DNA of 64,000 bases, taken from contig OY730443.1 of NCBI GenBank assembly GCA_963422705.1, positions 3,410,001-3,474,000 of the forward strand, written 5' to 3'. The position numbers were made by a program, and so were the translations under genes. Origin of the DNA: G963422705 sp963422705. Lineage in GTDB: Bacteria > Poribacteria > WGA-4E > WGA-3G. The first letter of the stretch is position 1. Each line of letters opens with the position of its first letter. A model generated the notes under the pieces. It made no database searches. It saw nothing but the letters and a program-made list of their open reading frames with translations, and was not told the origin of the DNA. Positions 19,590 through 29,423 of the stretch are shown piece after piece.

Positions 19590-19871
19590 ATGCCAATTGT
19601 AGCCATCCCGGCGCTCATGCGGAAACTCACCGACGGTGAAGAGCACGTCTCGATTCCGGGGACAACCCTCCGTGACATCATCGATAACTTAGAGAGACGC
19701 TACCCCGGCATCCAAGAGCGGTTATGCGAAGAGGGGCGCGTCAAACCCGGCATCGCTGTCTACATCAACGGTATCCTGACACGAGAAGGCCTGCGCGAAC
19801 ACGTTGACACGGACGCAGAAATCCATTTCCTCCCCGCAATCAGCGGCGGCATTGCTGTCTCCACTCTCTGA
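19590..19871 (+). CDS. MoaD/ThiS-family sulfur-carrier protein with C-terminal extension
   Basis: A 93-residue ubiquitin-like protein of the MoaD/ThiS family. LRDIIDNLERRYPGI and ITxxxIHFLPAISGG-type end are characteristic. These proteins carry sulfur as a thiocarboxylate on a C-terminal glycine during molybdopterin or thiamin synthesis. Here the Gly-Gly is followed by six more residues, IAVSTL, so maturation would require trimming. Its place after the molybdenum hydroxylase operon suggests a cofactor role, though a terminator lies between them. No activating E1-like or protease gene is seen nearby. Confidence 0.85.
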   Translation: MPIVAIPALMRKLTDGEEHVSIPGTTLRDIIDNLERRYPGIQERLCEEGRVKPGIAVYINGILTREGLREHVDTDAEIHFLPAISGGIAVSTL

Positions 19872-20224
19872 AACGTGAAACGTCTATATGCCACAGTGAT
19901 CCGTCCTGTGACGATTATCGTGTGGTGTTCTCATTATCTTCAGGGCATTACGGAGCGTGAGCAGTGTTCTCTTTTTTTAGAGGTTTGCCGCCGGTGTTCA
20001 ACCACCGAGCGACGCGTCGCAGTGCCATATCGTGAGTATAGCGGCGCTAGTCTCTATCATATCATAGCACAGCGTTTGTGTGCTATAACAAGAGAGAACA
20101 GCACCCTTACAGGGACGGATTGCCTCATACCCTCCTTTTCTTTCTTGCTTTTGGGCAATTCCCTCATCATTTGAATTCAACCCGACACGGACGCATGGCT
20201 AAAATCAATGTAGGAGTTTTTACA
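19872..20224. other. Intergenic region at the array's left edge
   Basis: No supported gene. A hairpin ATAGCACA (20064-20071) / TGTGCTAT (20079-20086) is present without a T-tract. A ribosome site TAGGAG lies just before the first anchored-protein gene. Confidence 0.4.
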
Positions 20225-20971
20225 ATGTTCAAAGAACTTTTCAGCAACCGCCTGTTTATCGGTGTGTTAGCGTTCTTTGTGTTATGCGTTGCGGGTTCTC
20301 TGCTTTACATGCAGCATGTCAAACGCCAAGATGCCGCAAACCTTGCCGAGACGCGGGAACGCATCAAGCAATGGGATGCGGCACGGAAAACGCCCGCACC
20401 CGTTGCCGATACCTCACAAGGCGGACATTGGCAAGGCGACGAATGGCACGCAGAACCGCACGCAGCATCTACCGCCAGCAAACAGACGGCACAAACGGGA
20501 AAAAACGTAGTTTCTTCACTGACAGAGAGTGAAATCAAAGCGTTATATCGTCAACTGGGTAAAGAGCTTGCCGAGATGAGCCCTGAAGAAATTGACAAAG
20601 AAGGACCTGACTTGTCTCAATATTCGCCAAAACAAGTCAACTATCTGTACAAGAGGGGTATAAATTTGGCTTTACTCCCCCAAAACGTGCAAGATAAACT
20701 TGATGCCCATGATTGGCGAAAAAAAGGCGTGGAACCACCGCCGCCGGGATACACATATCTTCAAAAAGAAGATGGCACCTACTTCTTGCATAAAGAAGGG
20801 GAGCCCCTTATCGATGTACATAACGATGCACAAGGAAACGTCACTCATGCGACGTTTTCATTTATGGGGGAAGCGAATGGACGCGATGTGGATGAAATCA
20901 CGAGGGAAGTCGCCAAAAAAGCGTGGGAAAGAATGGAAGCCGAAAAAGCAAAGGCGATGCCTGAGCGTTAG
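20225..20971 (+). CDS. Membrane-anchored protein, type A anchor
   Basis: A 248-residue protein of unknown function. The first 36 residues form the type A anchor: FSNRLFIG, one membrane helix to about residue 28 ending AGSLLY, then MQHVKRQD, predicting a cytoplasmic N-terminus and an outward C-terminus. A polar Ala/Thr/Gln linker follows, then a charged region with PPPPGYTYLQKEDGTYFLHKEG near residue 172. The downstream protein at 21059 shares the anchor and a similar PPPKGYGY motif. TAGGAG precedes the ATG at 20225. It is the first member of the anchored-protein array. Confidence 0.75.
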   Translation: MFKELFSNRLFIGVLAFFVLCVAGSLLYMQHVKRQDAANLAETRERIKQWDAARKTPAPVADTSQGGHWQGDEWHAEPHAASTASKQTAQTGKNVVSSLTESEIKALYRQLGKELAEMSPEEIDKEGPDLSQYSPKQVNYLYKRGINLALLPQNVQDKLDAHDWRKKGVEPPPPGYTYLQKEDGTYFLHKEGEPLIDVHNDAQGNVTHATFSFMGEANGRDVDEITREVAKKAWERMEAEKAKAMPER

Positions 20972-21058
20972 AATCCTGCCATTTACAATTTTTTATGAGG
21001 TAATAGATGATACGAAAATTGTTCGTTCGCGTGTCTAAATAATAAAGGAGTCTCTAAC

Positions 21059-21937
21059 ATGTTATTAAAAGAACTCTTCAGCAAGCGCCTGTTTATCGGT
21101 GCGTTAGTACTCTTTATCTTCTGCGTTGTCGGTAGCCTGCTTTACATGCAGCATGTCAAACGCCAAGACACCGCAAACCTTGCCGAGACACAGCAACGCA
21201 TCAAGCAATGGGATGAGAAACAGAACCCGGCCACTGCAGAAGTAAGCGAGGGGGATACCTCGCCAGGCAGACACTTCCACGCTGATGGCATATCGCACGA
21301 GGAACCGCATGTTGGCTTGATGCCAAAGACGTTGGCACAACTTCCTATAGCGTCTTCTGGGGAAAGAGTCTTAACGAAGGAACAGGAAGCAGAGATACGA
21401 GAGTTCTGGGCAGACTTACGGCTTGAACCACCACCAAAAGGCTACGGGTACAGATGGGATGAAAATGGAAAAGCTTCACTTTTTGAGTATAATGTTCCGC
21501 GGTATGAGATAAAATGGACTACAGAAGAAGTCACTGGACAAGACTATTATAAACTCACTCATGAAGAATGGGCACGCCATAGAGTCTTACGACACATCAT
21601 CTCTCAAAACCCGCTTCGACTGACACTAGAACATGAGAAGATGCTTAGAGAGGGCAAACCATTTCCGACAGTGGACTATGCTACTGGTGTTGTTGAACTC
21701 GCGAAGGAGTGGTTATCTGAACTGGAGCGCAAAGCCTCCGGTCCCGTGCCAAACGTTTCGAGCGCCGTCACGTGGACGCGACAGCCCACCCAAAGAGAAC
21801 TCCAAGAGATTGCCCGCAAAGAGGTAGAGTTGCTTAATGCACTTGAAAAACCGGGTCGCCCGTCTCCGGGTCCGTGGGATGAAGACTTAATTGCTGAAGT
21901 TGTCAAAGAACTCGAAGCAGAAGTACAAAGGAGATAA
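21059..21937 (+). CDS. Membrane-anchored protein, type A anchor
   Basis: A 292-residue paralogue of the gene at 20225: the first 52 residues are nearly the same (type A anchor with FSKRLFIG and AGSLLY-type helix end VGSLLYMQHVKRQD), while the rest has diverged. Middle residues include LEPPPKGYGYRWDENGKASLF, then a charged helical tail. AAAGGAGT precedes the ATG. The 5' flank CGTGTCTAAATAATAAAGG is shared with the type A gene at 42518, marking a cassette edge. It is followed after 4 bases by the small protein at 21942. Function unknown. Confidence 0.75.
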   Translation: MLLKELFSKRLFIGALVLFIFCVVGSLLYMQHVKRQDTANLAETQQRIKQWDEKQNPATAEVSEGDTSPGRHFHADGISHEEPHVGLMPKTLAQLPIASSGERVLTKEQEAEIREFWADLRLEPPPKGYGYRWDENGKASLFEYNVPRYEIKWTTEEVTGQDYYKLTHEEWARHRVLRHIISQNPLRLTLEHEKMLREGKPFPTVDYATGVVELAKEWLSELERKASGPVPNVSSAVTWTRQPTQRELQEIARKEVELLNALEKPGRPSPGPWDEDLIAEVVKELEAEVQRR

Positions 21938-21941
21938 ACAG

Positions 21942-22502
21942 ATGAGCGTCTTAACCGTTTTTTTTGCACTAAACCTCCTCCTCTCAGTCCCGTTTATGGT
22001 ATTTGGTTTGGAATCCACTGGAGTGCCAAGTTGTGTGAGTAGTTTTGACGGTGGTTGGTTTGAAGGCTCTTCTGATTCTACTTTTGAACCAAAACCTGGC
22101 CGAGGTAAAAACTCGGACGGTTCGTACACAGACAAAAAAGATAACAGATGGAAGAAAGCCCCATCAAACCATGGCGGTGAGCATTGGGACGTTAGCTTTC
22201 CAAAGGGTGGACATATAAATGTTATGCCGCCGATACCGGAAAGCCCAAAATGGAAAATCAGAGGCGGTAAAAACGCGCTCAAGAGATTATCCAAAAAATC
22301 TCAAGACAGTGCAAAGGCGATTGAGAGAGAAATGAATCAATCCGGAGGGAGTTGGTACTCGCCGCATCGCCTCGCCCAAATCGCCGCTGCGGCAGGCACC
22401 GGATATCTGATTTACAAAGGGGCAAAAACGGTTATTGGCATTGTGATATTGCCCACTCCTGCTGCACCGTTTATTAGTGGTTTGCTTCTCTTAACCCCTT
22501 AG
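21942..22502 (+). CDS. Small secreted/membrane protein with toxin-like HWDV motif
   Basis: A 186-residue protein. The N-terminus (MSVLTVFFALNLLLSVPFMV) is a signal peptide or anchor. Residues about 58-85 read GSYTDKKDNRWKKAPSN then GGEHWDVSFPKGGHINV, a pattern I associate with small C-terminal toxin domains of polymorphic toxins. A basic stretch and a hydrophobic, Gly/Ala-rich end follow. From VMPPIPESPKWKIRGGKN onward it is nearly the same as the protein at 50398, which has a different N-terminus. AAGGAG precedes the ATG. The toxin link is inference from motif shape only. Confidence 0.65.
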   Translation: MSVLTVFFALNLLLSVPFMVFGLESTGVPSCVSSFDGGWFEGSSDSTFEPKPGRGKNSDGSYTDKKDNRWKKAPSNHGGEHWDVSFPKGGHINVMPPIPESPKWKIRGGKNALKRLSKKSQDSAKAIEREMNQSGGSWYSPHRLAQIAAAAGTGYLIYKGAKTVIGIVILPTPAAPFISGLLLLTP

Positions 22503-22585
22503 CAATTCGTTTCACGCTCAAAAAGCTTTTTCCGTGGAACACAAGCAACACGGAAAAACGTTTGACTCACAAGGTAGGTAGTAAA

Positions 22586-23476
22586 ATGCCGAAATTTGGC
22601 TACATTGACAAAAGTGGAGATTTTGTTATTCCACCACAGTTTGATGACTGCTATTATTATAGCGAGGGATTAGCCGCTGTAAAAATTGATGGTGAACACG
22701 GGTTCATTGACAAAACCGGAGATTTTGCCATCCCGCTTCAATTTGAGTGGGCAACTGGGTTTTCGGATGGCCTCGCCCCCGTTTACATAAGGGACAAGCA
22801 CGGCTACATTGATAAGTCCGGTAGAATAGTAATACCTCCGATGTTTGAGCAGGGGGAACAGTTTTCGGAGGGGCTTGCCTATGTCAAAACCGAGACACAA
22901 AATGGATATATTGATACTACCGGTGCCTGGGCACTCATCCCACCCCCACATTACGTTTGCTTTGCCCCGTTTTGCGACGGACTCGCCGTAGCCGATGTCT
23001 GTGAAGAAGACGAACTCAACGACGAGGGGTATCTTACGGATTGGGGGTGCACGGGTAAAGGCTATATCGATAAAACCGGTGCAATCGTCATCCCACCGCA
23101 ATTTCGGGAGGTAGACGATTTCTCCGAGGGGCTCGCCCATGTTGTAATAAAGGATGGAAGCCACGCCTTTATTGATAAAACAGGGGAGGTGGCAGTGACA
23201 TTTGATTTTGATTTTGCTTTAAGATTTTATCAGCCCTACTTCTCTGAAGGATTAGTGAGCATAGGCATAGACAAGAAATATGGATTTGCCGATAAGACGG
23301 GTGCTATCGTAATTGAACCGCAGTTTGATAGAGTCTATTGGTTCTCCGATGGCGTTGCTTGTGTTTGCATTGATGACAAATGGGGTTACATAGACAAAAC
23401 CGGCGCGTGGGTGATTGAGCCGAGGGAGTGGCTTGCCCATGAGTTCTCAGAGGGATTAGCAATGGTGGGAACCTGA
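22586..23476 (+). CDS. WG-repeat protein, copy 1
   Basis: A 296-residue protein made of about eight WG (KWG) beta repeats of the form GYIDKTGxxVIPPQF...FSEGLAxV. WG repeats build beta-rich scaffolds often found in surface or secreted proteins. No signal peptide is visible. A TTG at 22562 extends the frame, but the ATG at 22586 follows AGGTAGGTAG. The gene is nearly identical to 25599-26489; similarity begins at ACGGAAAAACG about 40 bases upstream. It probably shares a transcript with the anchored-protein genes upstream. Confidence 0.85.
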   Translation: MPKFGYIDKSGDFVIPPQFDDCYYYSEGLAAVKIDGEHGFIDKTGDFAIPLQFEWATGFSDGLAPVYIRDKHGYIDKSGRIVIPPMFEQGEQFSEGLAYVKTETQNGYIDTTGAWALIPPPHYVCFAPFCDGLAVADVCEEDELNDEGYLTDWGCTGKGYIDKTGAIVIPPQFREVDDFSEGLAHVVIKDGSHAFIDKTGEVAVTFDFDFALRFYQPYFSEGLVSIGIDKKYGFADKTGAIVIEPQFDRVYWFSDGVACVCIDDKWGYIDKTGAWVIEPREWLAHEFSEGLAMVGT

Positions 23477-23597
23477 GGAGCTCTGAAAAAAGGGGTTAGT
23501 CCCTAGGGTACACTTCAGTAACAAGTGCCACTCGCCTCGAGGGCTACGCTAGTTCGCGCCGGGGAGTGGGCCTCGATCCTTTCTCTGGCGCGCAATC

Positions 23598-23626
23598 GGG
23601 CACCCGCTACGCTCTTGCCCTTTTTT
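23598..23626 (+). terminator. Possible terminator at leader junction
   Basis: GGGCA...TGCCC followed by six T could end the WG-gene transcript. The T-run belongs to the copied rRNA leader that starts here, so the hairpin may be a chance product of the junction. Confidence 0.35.
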
Positions 23627-23734
23627 CAGTAGAAGGTTTTTGGTTTTTTGAAAGTGAACTAGTGAACGTGTCGTGCCGGTTTGCAACTTGTGAATGTGCT
23701 TGCTTTCAAGAGAAGCGCAGCGGCATTTCGATAC
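23621..23734 (+). repeat. rRNA leader copy L1, promoterless
   Basis: Matches the transcribed 16S leader seen at about 27615-27731, 34000-34116, 42178-42294 and 50165-50283 (TTTTTTCAGTAGAAGG, a boxA-like TTTGAAAGTGAA, CTTGCTTTCAAGAGAAGCG), but the -35/-10 region is missing: unrelated sequence precedes the T-run. This leader is therefore detached from the rRNA promoter. Confidence 0.7.
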
Positions 23735-23932
23735 TTTTATGAGCGTATGATACCGGCTCAGGACGAACGCTGGGGGCGTGGATGAGGCATGCGAGCCGAA
23801 CGAGAAATCGGGCTTCGGTCCGGTGGAAAGTGGCGAAAGGGTGAGTAACGCGTGGGTAATCTACTTTTGAGATGGGGATAACTATTCGAAAGAGTGGCTA
23901 AATGGCCCTTATGCCCTGTGCTGCACGTACTA
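23735..23932 (+). pseudogene. 16S rRNA composite fragment
   Basis: The first ~167 bases equal the 5' end of the intact 16S genes, from the start through GAGTGGCTAA, with scattered changes. They are joined at about 23902 to a piece from the 3' half of 16S (ATGGCCCTTATGCCCTG, matching about 28943 onward). The join skips roughly 1 kb of 16S. The gene for an anchored protein begins about 90 bases later. Confidence 0.85.
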
Positions 23933-24018
23933 CCTGATAACGTGAACATAAAAAATATTTAACTTTCTGGAATATTTTTGTGTTAGCGAGGAAACATAAG
24001 CTAAAAAGGAATGTCCTT

Positions 24019-24750
24019 ATGTCTCTGTTTAAGTCTAAACGGTTTTGGGTTCCTGCCTTACTCATTGCAGCAGCTTTAGGATTCTTTGGGGTTATAGTGT
24101 ACCGTTCTAGATTGCCACAAGTGCCTATAAAAATCTACAAAGTGGCTAAACCGGCAGGGCACGCTATATCTTCAGAGAAAGTTCTACAAGTCTCAACGTC
24201 TACAGAACAAGTTGGTACTGAGGAACGCAGGCAATTAACTGAATTCATTGAAATGAATCATGATGTTCAAATAGTACCTGAAGAAATCAAGGCGCTACCT
24301 ATGGATGAACAGGTACCTTTTAAGGATACTGTTCCTGAAGAAACCAACGACATCCCCGTTTCCCCTTACGGATTTGGTCCGTACCCGGAATTGCCAGAAG
24401 AATGGGCGGGGGCTTTTCCGCCCAAATCTATAAAGCATGAATTGATGGTTCGCGTTGCAGTAAAACTTAGGGAAGAAGGCGTCAATGTTGAAGGTATTTC
24501 TATGTGGAATGGACGGGTATATCCGGTTATCAAAGGGATTCGCTATGTCAAATGGGCTGAGACAGATGAAGGTGTTAGATATATAACTCGAGCGAGCGGG
24601 CATCCGGATGATGGTGCCCGTTTACATGCTATCAGAGAAAAAAAAGAAAAACCTTTTGTGACTGAGGGCGATATACCATTAGACATAAAACTGGTTTCTT
24701 ATGAGGAGGGCGGTATCAACCCCTACGAATTTTTAGGATTCCACCGATAA
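24019..24750 (+). CDS. Membrane-anchored protein: type C anchor + PYEFL domain
   Basis: A 243-residue protein. The N-terminus MSLFKSKRFW plus one helix to about residue 28, then PIKIYKVAKP, is the type C anchor shared with 31351 and 44566. After a variable acidic linker, residues from about 113 (ISPYGFGPYPELP-like) to the end (GGINPYEFLGFHR) form the PYEFL domain shared with 29592, 36118 and 51238, which use a different anchor. It is thus a natural domain swap. AAGGA precedes the ATG. The small secreted gene 24771 follows after 20 bases. Function unknown. Confidence 0.78.
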   Translation: MSLFKSKRFWVPALLIAAALGFFGVIVYRSRLPQVPIKIYKVAKPAGHAISSEKVLQVSTSTEQVGTEERRQLTEFIEMNHDVQIVPEEIKALPMDEQVPFKDTVPEETNDIPVSPYGFGPYPELPEEWAGAFPPKSIKHELMVRVAVKLREEGVNVEGISMWNGRVYPVIKGIRYVKWAETDEGVRYITRASGHPDDGARLHAIREKKEKPFVTEGDIPLDIKLVSYEEGGINPYEFLGFHR

Positions 24751-24770
24751 TCAAAAAGGAGAATTTTCTC

Positions 24771-25277
24771 ATGAAAGTTATAGTGTTTTGTTCACTCATT
24801 CTCGGACTGCTTGGCAGCGTTGCCTTGTCCTGGAACGATAACCCAAGTTACAGGCTTCTGCCGGAGGCCGGTCCGCCCTACACGTGGGCTAAGTGCAAAG
24901 TGTCTGATTACGATGGCACGCTGACTGCCTATGCCGAGATTACTGTTGATATAGATTACATCCTTGAGCCACGGCTACCAGGCATTGAATATTTTGCGTA
25001 TGCACGTGTATCTGGTACCAGTTCCCCCGAGCACGAAGGGACTTGGAACTGTTATGCGTAGGTGCCCAACAACGATGCTGTAAAATCTGATTCATGGTGG
25101 GGCTTGGTGGATGAGGAAGCGTTTGTGGCATATAAAGATTCATTTTTCATCTGGGCTGCGGATGATATAGATGCGGTGCCTAAACTGTGGAACTGTAGTG
25201 CATCTGCCGGTGTGGATGGCGCGAGTTCAGGAATGTCTTATGAGGCGATTGCCGATGCATGGAATTTTGTTGATTGA
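24771..25277 (+). pseudogene. Small secreted Cys protein broken by in-frame TAG
   Basis: Starts MKVIVFCSLILGLLGSVALS (signal peptide) after AAGGAG and runs 97 codons to TAG at 25059-25061, then stays open in the same frame for 71 more codons to 25277. The continuation (PNNDAVKSDSWWG...) looks like genuine protein. It occupies the place of the small secreted proteins 30388 and 36911 that follow PYEFL-domain genes. TAG is a normal stop elsewhere in the window, so a CAG to TAG mutation is the simplest explanation; the short form might still be secreted. Confidence 0.6.
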
Positions 25278-25309
25278 TTTCAGGCACGTTACCACTTTTT
25301 CAATCTATT

Positions 25310-25492
25310 TTTTTCCTACGGTTGATGTCACGCGCGAAAAATGCGTGGATTTTGCCCGCGAATCCGTAACACCTTTAACGTGAACATATTTTTTTGAAAA
25401 AAAAGCGAAAAATTTGGAAAAAACGCATTTTTTCCCGAAAATTCCTCATTATTTTTCTTGATTTTTAATGTGACAATCCGGTTTTTATGGCG
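25310..25492 (+). repeat. rRNA upstream region copy L2
   Basis: Copy of the region upstream of the rRNA promoter. The leader hairpin is degenerate here (GCGTGGA/TGCCCGC). It retains the A/T-rich tract ATTTTTTTGAAAAAAAAGCG before the promoter. Divergence suggests an older copy than those before the 16S genes. Confidence 0.65.
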
Positions 25493-25498
25493 TATAAT
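25470..25498 (+). promoter_or_regulatory. rRNA-type promoter L2
   Basis: GTGACA, 17 bp spacer, TATAAT, with the array-wide spacer text GGTTTTTATGGCG. It is followed after only ~10 bases by a 16S scrap and then the WG-repeat gene, so it should drive that gene. Confidence 0.8.
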
Positions 25499-25508
25499 CA
25501 CATCAACC

Positions 25509-25541
25509 TTTATGGAACGTCTGATACCGGATCAGGACGAA
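25509..25541 (+). pseudogene. 16S rRNA 5' scrap
   Basis: About 30 bases matching the first bases of 16S (TGATACCGGATCAGGACG, one change from the intact copies) sit between promoter L2 and the WG gene; the rest of the leader is deleted. Confidence 0.7.
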
Positions 25542-25598
25542 CGCTTTGTCCTTTTGATAGAAACGGAAAAACGTTTGACTCACAAGGTAGGTAGTAAA

Positions 25599-26489
25599 AT
25601 GCCGACTTTTGGCTACATTGACAAAAGTGGAGATTTTGTCATCCCCCCACAGTTTGATGACGGCTCATATTATAGCGAGGGATTAGCGGCTGTAAAAATT
25701 GATGGTGAACACGGGTTCATTGACAAAACCGGAGATTTTGCCATCCCGCTTCAATTTGAGTGGGCAACTGGGTTTTCGGATGGCCTCGCCCCCGTTTACA
25801 TAAGGGACAAGCACGGCTACATTGATAAGTCCGGTAGAATAGTAATACCTCCGATGTTTGAGAGGGGGAAACAGTTTTCGGAGGGGCTTGCCCATGTCAA
25901 AACCGAGACACAAAATGGATATATTGATACTACCGGTGCCTGGGCACTCATCCCACCCCCACATTACGTTTGCTTTGCCCCGTTTTGCGACGGACTCGCC
26001 GTAGCCGATGTCTGTGAAGAAGACGAACTCAACGACGAGGGGTATCTTACGGATTGGGGCTGCACGGGTGAAGGCTATATCGATAAAACGGGTGCAATCG
26101 TCATCCCACCGCAATTTCGGGAGGTAGACGATTTCTCCGAGGGACTCGCCCATGTTGTAACTAAGGATGGAACCCACGCCTTTATTGATAAAACAGGGGA
26201 GGTGGCAGTGACATTTGATTTTGGTTTTGCTTTAAGATTTTATCAGCCCTACTTCTCTGAAGGCTTAGTGAGCATAGGCATAGACAAGAAATATGGATTT
26301 GCCGATAAGACGGGTGCTATCGTAATTGAACCGCAGTTTGATAGAGTCTATTGGTTCTCCGAAGGCGTTGCTTGTGTTTGCATTGATGAAAAATGGGGTT
26401 ACATAGACAAAACCGGCGCGTGGGTGATTGAGCCGAGGGAGTGGCTTGCCTATGAATTCTCAGAGGGATTAGCCCTCGTGGGAATCTGA
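25599..26489 (+). CDS. WG-repeat protein, copy 2
   Basis: A 296-residue near-identical copy of the protein at 22586, with about a dozen substitutions (for example DDGSYY for DDCYYY and ERGKQ for EQGEQ) and no gaps. The same eight WG repeats are present. Unlike copy 1 it lies directly behind the rRNA promoter L2. The frame is open through the rRNA scrap to 25458, which is chance. It is followed by the small membrane gene 26510. Near-perfect length conservation suggests recent duplication or gene conversion. Confidence 0.85.
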   Translation: MPTFGYIDKSGDFVIPPQFDDGSYYSEGLAAVKIDGEHGFIDKTGDFAIPLQFEWATGFSDGLAPVYIRDKHGYIDKSGRIVIPPMFERGKQFSEGLAHVKTETQNGYIDTTGAWALIPPPHYVCFAPFCDGLAVADVCEEDELNDEGYLTDWGCTGEGYIDKTGAIVIPPQFREVDDFSEGLAHVVTKDGTHAFIDKTGEVAVTFDFGFALRFYQPYFSEGLVSIGIDKKYGFADKTGAIVIEPQFDRVYWFSEGVACVCIDEKWGYIDKTGAWVIEPREWLAYEFSEGLALVGI

Positions 26490-26509
26490 GGATTTGAAAG
26501 GAACAGCAG

Positions 26510-26863
26510 ATGTTCTTGATAAAAAGGTTCTTGACCCCACTCGCTTTGAGCCGGAATATGATTTCCCCTTTAGAGATGCTTGTGCTCTTGATGCTGGGTT
26601 TTAGAGTGTATTCTTCACTTTTGCCTATAAACCCTACTGAAGGGAGTTGGAGTGTATCGTTGGAATGGTTTTGTTGCGGTTCTTCCCTTACAGTGTTTGG
26701 ATTCATCTTGATTGCAAGAAGTGTTGATGTCGGTGTCGGCATCGCTGCGACTGCTACGACAGTCGGTGGAGCCATCATCACGTTTGCGGGGACAGCAATG
26801 ATAGGAATCGCAGTCGTTTATGTGATAGGAGAAATCACCAAAGCGCCCCCAGTCCTGAGATGA
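26510..26863 (+). CDS. Small glycine-rich membrane protein
   Basis: A 117-residue protein of unknown function with three hydrophobic segments; the last (VGVGIAATATTVGGAIITFAG) is a Gly/Ala/Val helix of glycine-zipper character. GAAAGGA precedes the ATG. The opening (MFLIKRF...SRNMISPLEMLVLLMLG) is recognisable in damaged form at 33439 and before 50398. It belongs with the family at 45283, 45609 and 46318. A second start at 26558 (MISPLEM) is possible. Confidence 0.65.
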   Translation: MFLIKRFLTPLALSRNMISPLEMLVLLMLGFRVYSSLLPINPTEGSWSVSLEWFCCGSSLTVFGFILIARSVDVGVGIAATATTVGGAIITFAGTAMIGIAVVYVIGEITKAPPVLR

Positions 26864-26878
26864 AGAGGCGTTTTTTAC

Positions 26879-27046
26879 ATGATGAAACTAAACCCTTTTA
26901 ATCGCAAATTATCAGCCCCTTTGTCTTCCCTAATTTTTTACCCCGCAAATCACATATTACCTGGAGCACTTGTCATTTTTGCCGGTGCTGCTATCATAGG
27001 TGTGGGTGCCCGACTTTGGGAAGAAGATAGCTCGAGTGAGAATATT
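26879..27046 (+). pseudogene. Deletion chimera of two small membrane protein genes
   Basis: The first 18 codons equal the start of gene 45283 (NPFNRKLSAPLSSL); then comes IFYPANHI from the start of gene 46318, then its last third (LPGALVI...GVGARLWEEDSSS). Two internal deletions relative to the 45283-46623 locus produce this fusion. The original TAG stop is GAG here, so the frame reads on to 27145. Confidence 0.8.
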
Positions 27047-27050
27047 TTTT

Positions 27051-27221
27051 ATGAAAAAATCAATTCTGAAAGTTGTCATTATCGTTTCTATAATCTGCTT
27101 TATTGGTGGATACCTCACAGCCGCACTGCCTTGCCGTTATTGTAAGACGGTAGTTCTAAAGTTGGGAACACACCAAATACTTGGTGAACATCGCTTGTAT
27201 TGTCCGCAAAAGGATAATTAA
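27051..27221 (+). CDS. Small membrane protein with CxxC, copy 1
   Basis: A 56-residue protein: one membrane helix (VVIIVSIICFIGGYLTAA) followed by PCRYCKTVVLKLGTH and a final LYCPQ. The three cysteines suggest a small metal site or disulfide outside the membrane. The protein is identical to that at 46634-46804. No strong ribosome site is seen. Function unknown. Confidence 0.6.
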   Translation: MKKSILKVVIIVSIICFIGGYLTAALPCRYCKTVVLKLGTHQILGEHRLYCPQKDN

Positions 27222-27431
27222 GAAACGGTTCACCTATACCTACAGAGTAGGCTGACATTCCTTAAGTTCAGCCTATCTATTACCCTTGAATCTCGAATGC
27301 ATCTCTTTTAGGAGACAGATTCTTGTTACGCACGAAAAATATTTTCGTCAAACTTTTCTCTCTAACACTAGTTTTCCTTTTTTTTCTCTTTTCTATACCA
27401 AGACTGACGCATTTAGACGCGCATATGAATG
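27222..27431. other. Duplicate of a glycosyltransferase upstream region
   Basis: This stretch repeats 46805-47010, including the start of the GT39-like gene, and ends where the rRNA leader begins. Confidence 0.6.
27323..27427 (+). pseudogene. 5' fragment of GT39-like gene
   Basis: The first ~34 codons of the gene at 46906, from the same TTG start after AGGAGACAGAT to LTHLDAH, then cut at the rRNA leader junction GCAGAAATCC. Confidence 0.8.
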
Positions 27432-27474
27432 CAGAAATCCATTTTAACTGCGGTTGATGTCACGCGCGAAAAGT

Positions 27475-27491
27475 GCGTGCATTTTGCACGC
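27475..27491 (+). promoter_or_regulatory. Conserved hairpin upstream of rRNA promoter
   Basis: GCGTGCA-TTT-TGCACGC is a perfect 7 bp stem about 87 bases upstream of the -35 box. It is repeated in the leaders before 33964, 42145, 44373 and 52335, and degenerate before 25470. It may be an upstream terminator or protein-binding site. Confidence 0.5.
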
Positions 27492-27577
27492 GAAGCCGCA
27501 AAATCCTTAAAGTGAACATATTTTTTTGAAAAAAAAGCGAAAAATTTGGCAAAAACGCATTTTTCTTGATATTTAAT

Positions 27578-27606
27578 TTGACAAACGGGTTTTTATGGCG
27601 TATAAT
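27578..27606 (+). promoter_or_regulatory. rRNA promoter L3
   Basis: Consensus TTGACA, 17 bp spacer, TATAAT, downstream of an A/T-rich tract with UP-element character. A boxA-like GTTCTTTGAAAG follows about 30 bases later. It drives 16S copy 1. Confidence 0.88.
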
Positions 27607-27731
27607 TAGACTAGCCTTTTTTCAATAGAAGGCGAAAGTGTTCTTTGAAAGTTAAATAGTGAACGTGACGTGCCGATTTACAACTTGTGAATGCGCTTGC
27701 TTTCAAGAGAAGCGAAGCGGCATTTCGATAC

Positions 27732-29292
<1,561 letters not shown>

Positions 29293-29297
29293 CAAAC

Positions 29298-29328
29298 AAC
29301 AGATGTATTCTTACACAGTCCATCTGTT
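29298..29328 (+). other. Post-16S hairpin
   Basis: AACAGATG...CATCTGTT gives an 8 bp stem 12 bases after 16S, probably part of the 3' processing region; there is no T-tract, so read-through into the cassette is likely. Confidence 0.5.
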
Positions 29329-29423
29329 CAAACTGCTCTGAACCTTATTACGCACGCACACACTATTTGACTTTCTGGAACATCTTTCTAAAGATAATGT
29401 CGGTAATTTATTTCCAAAGTTGG

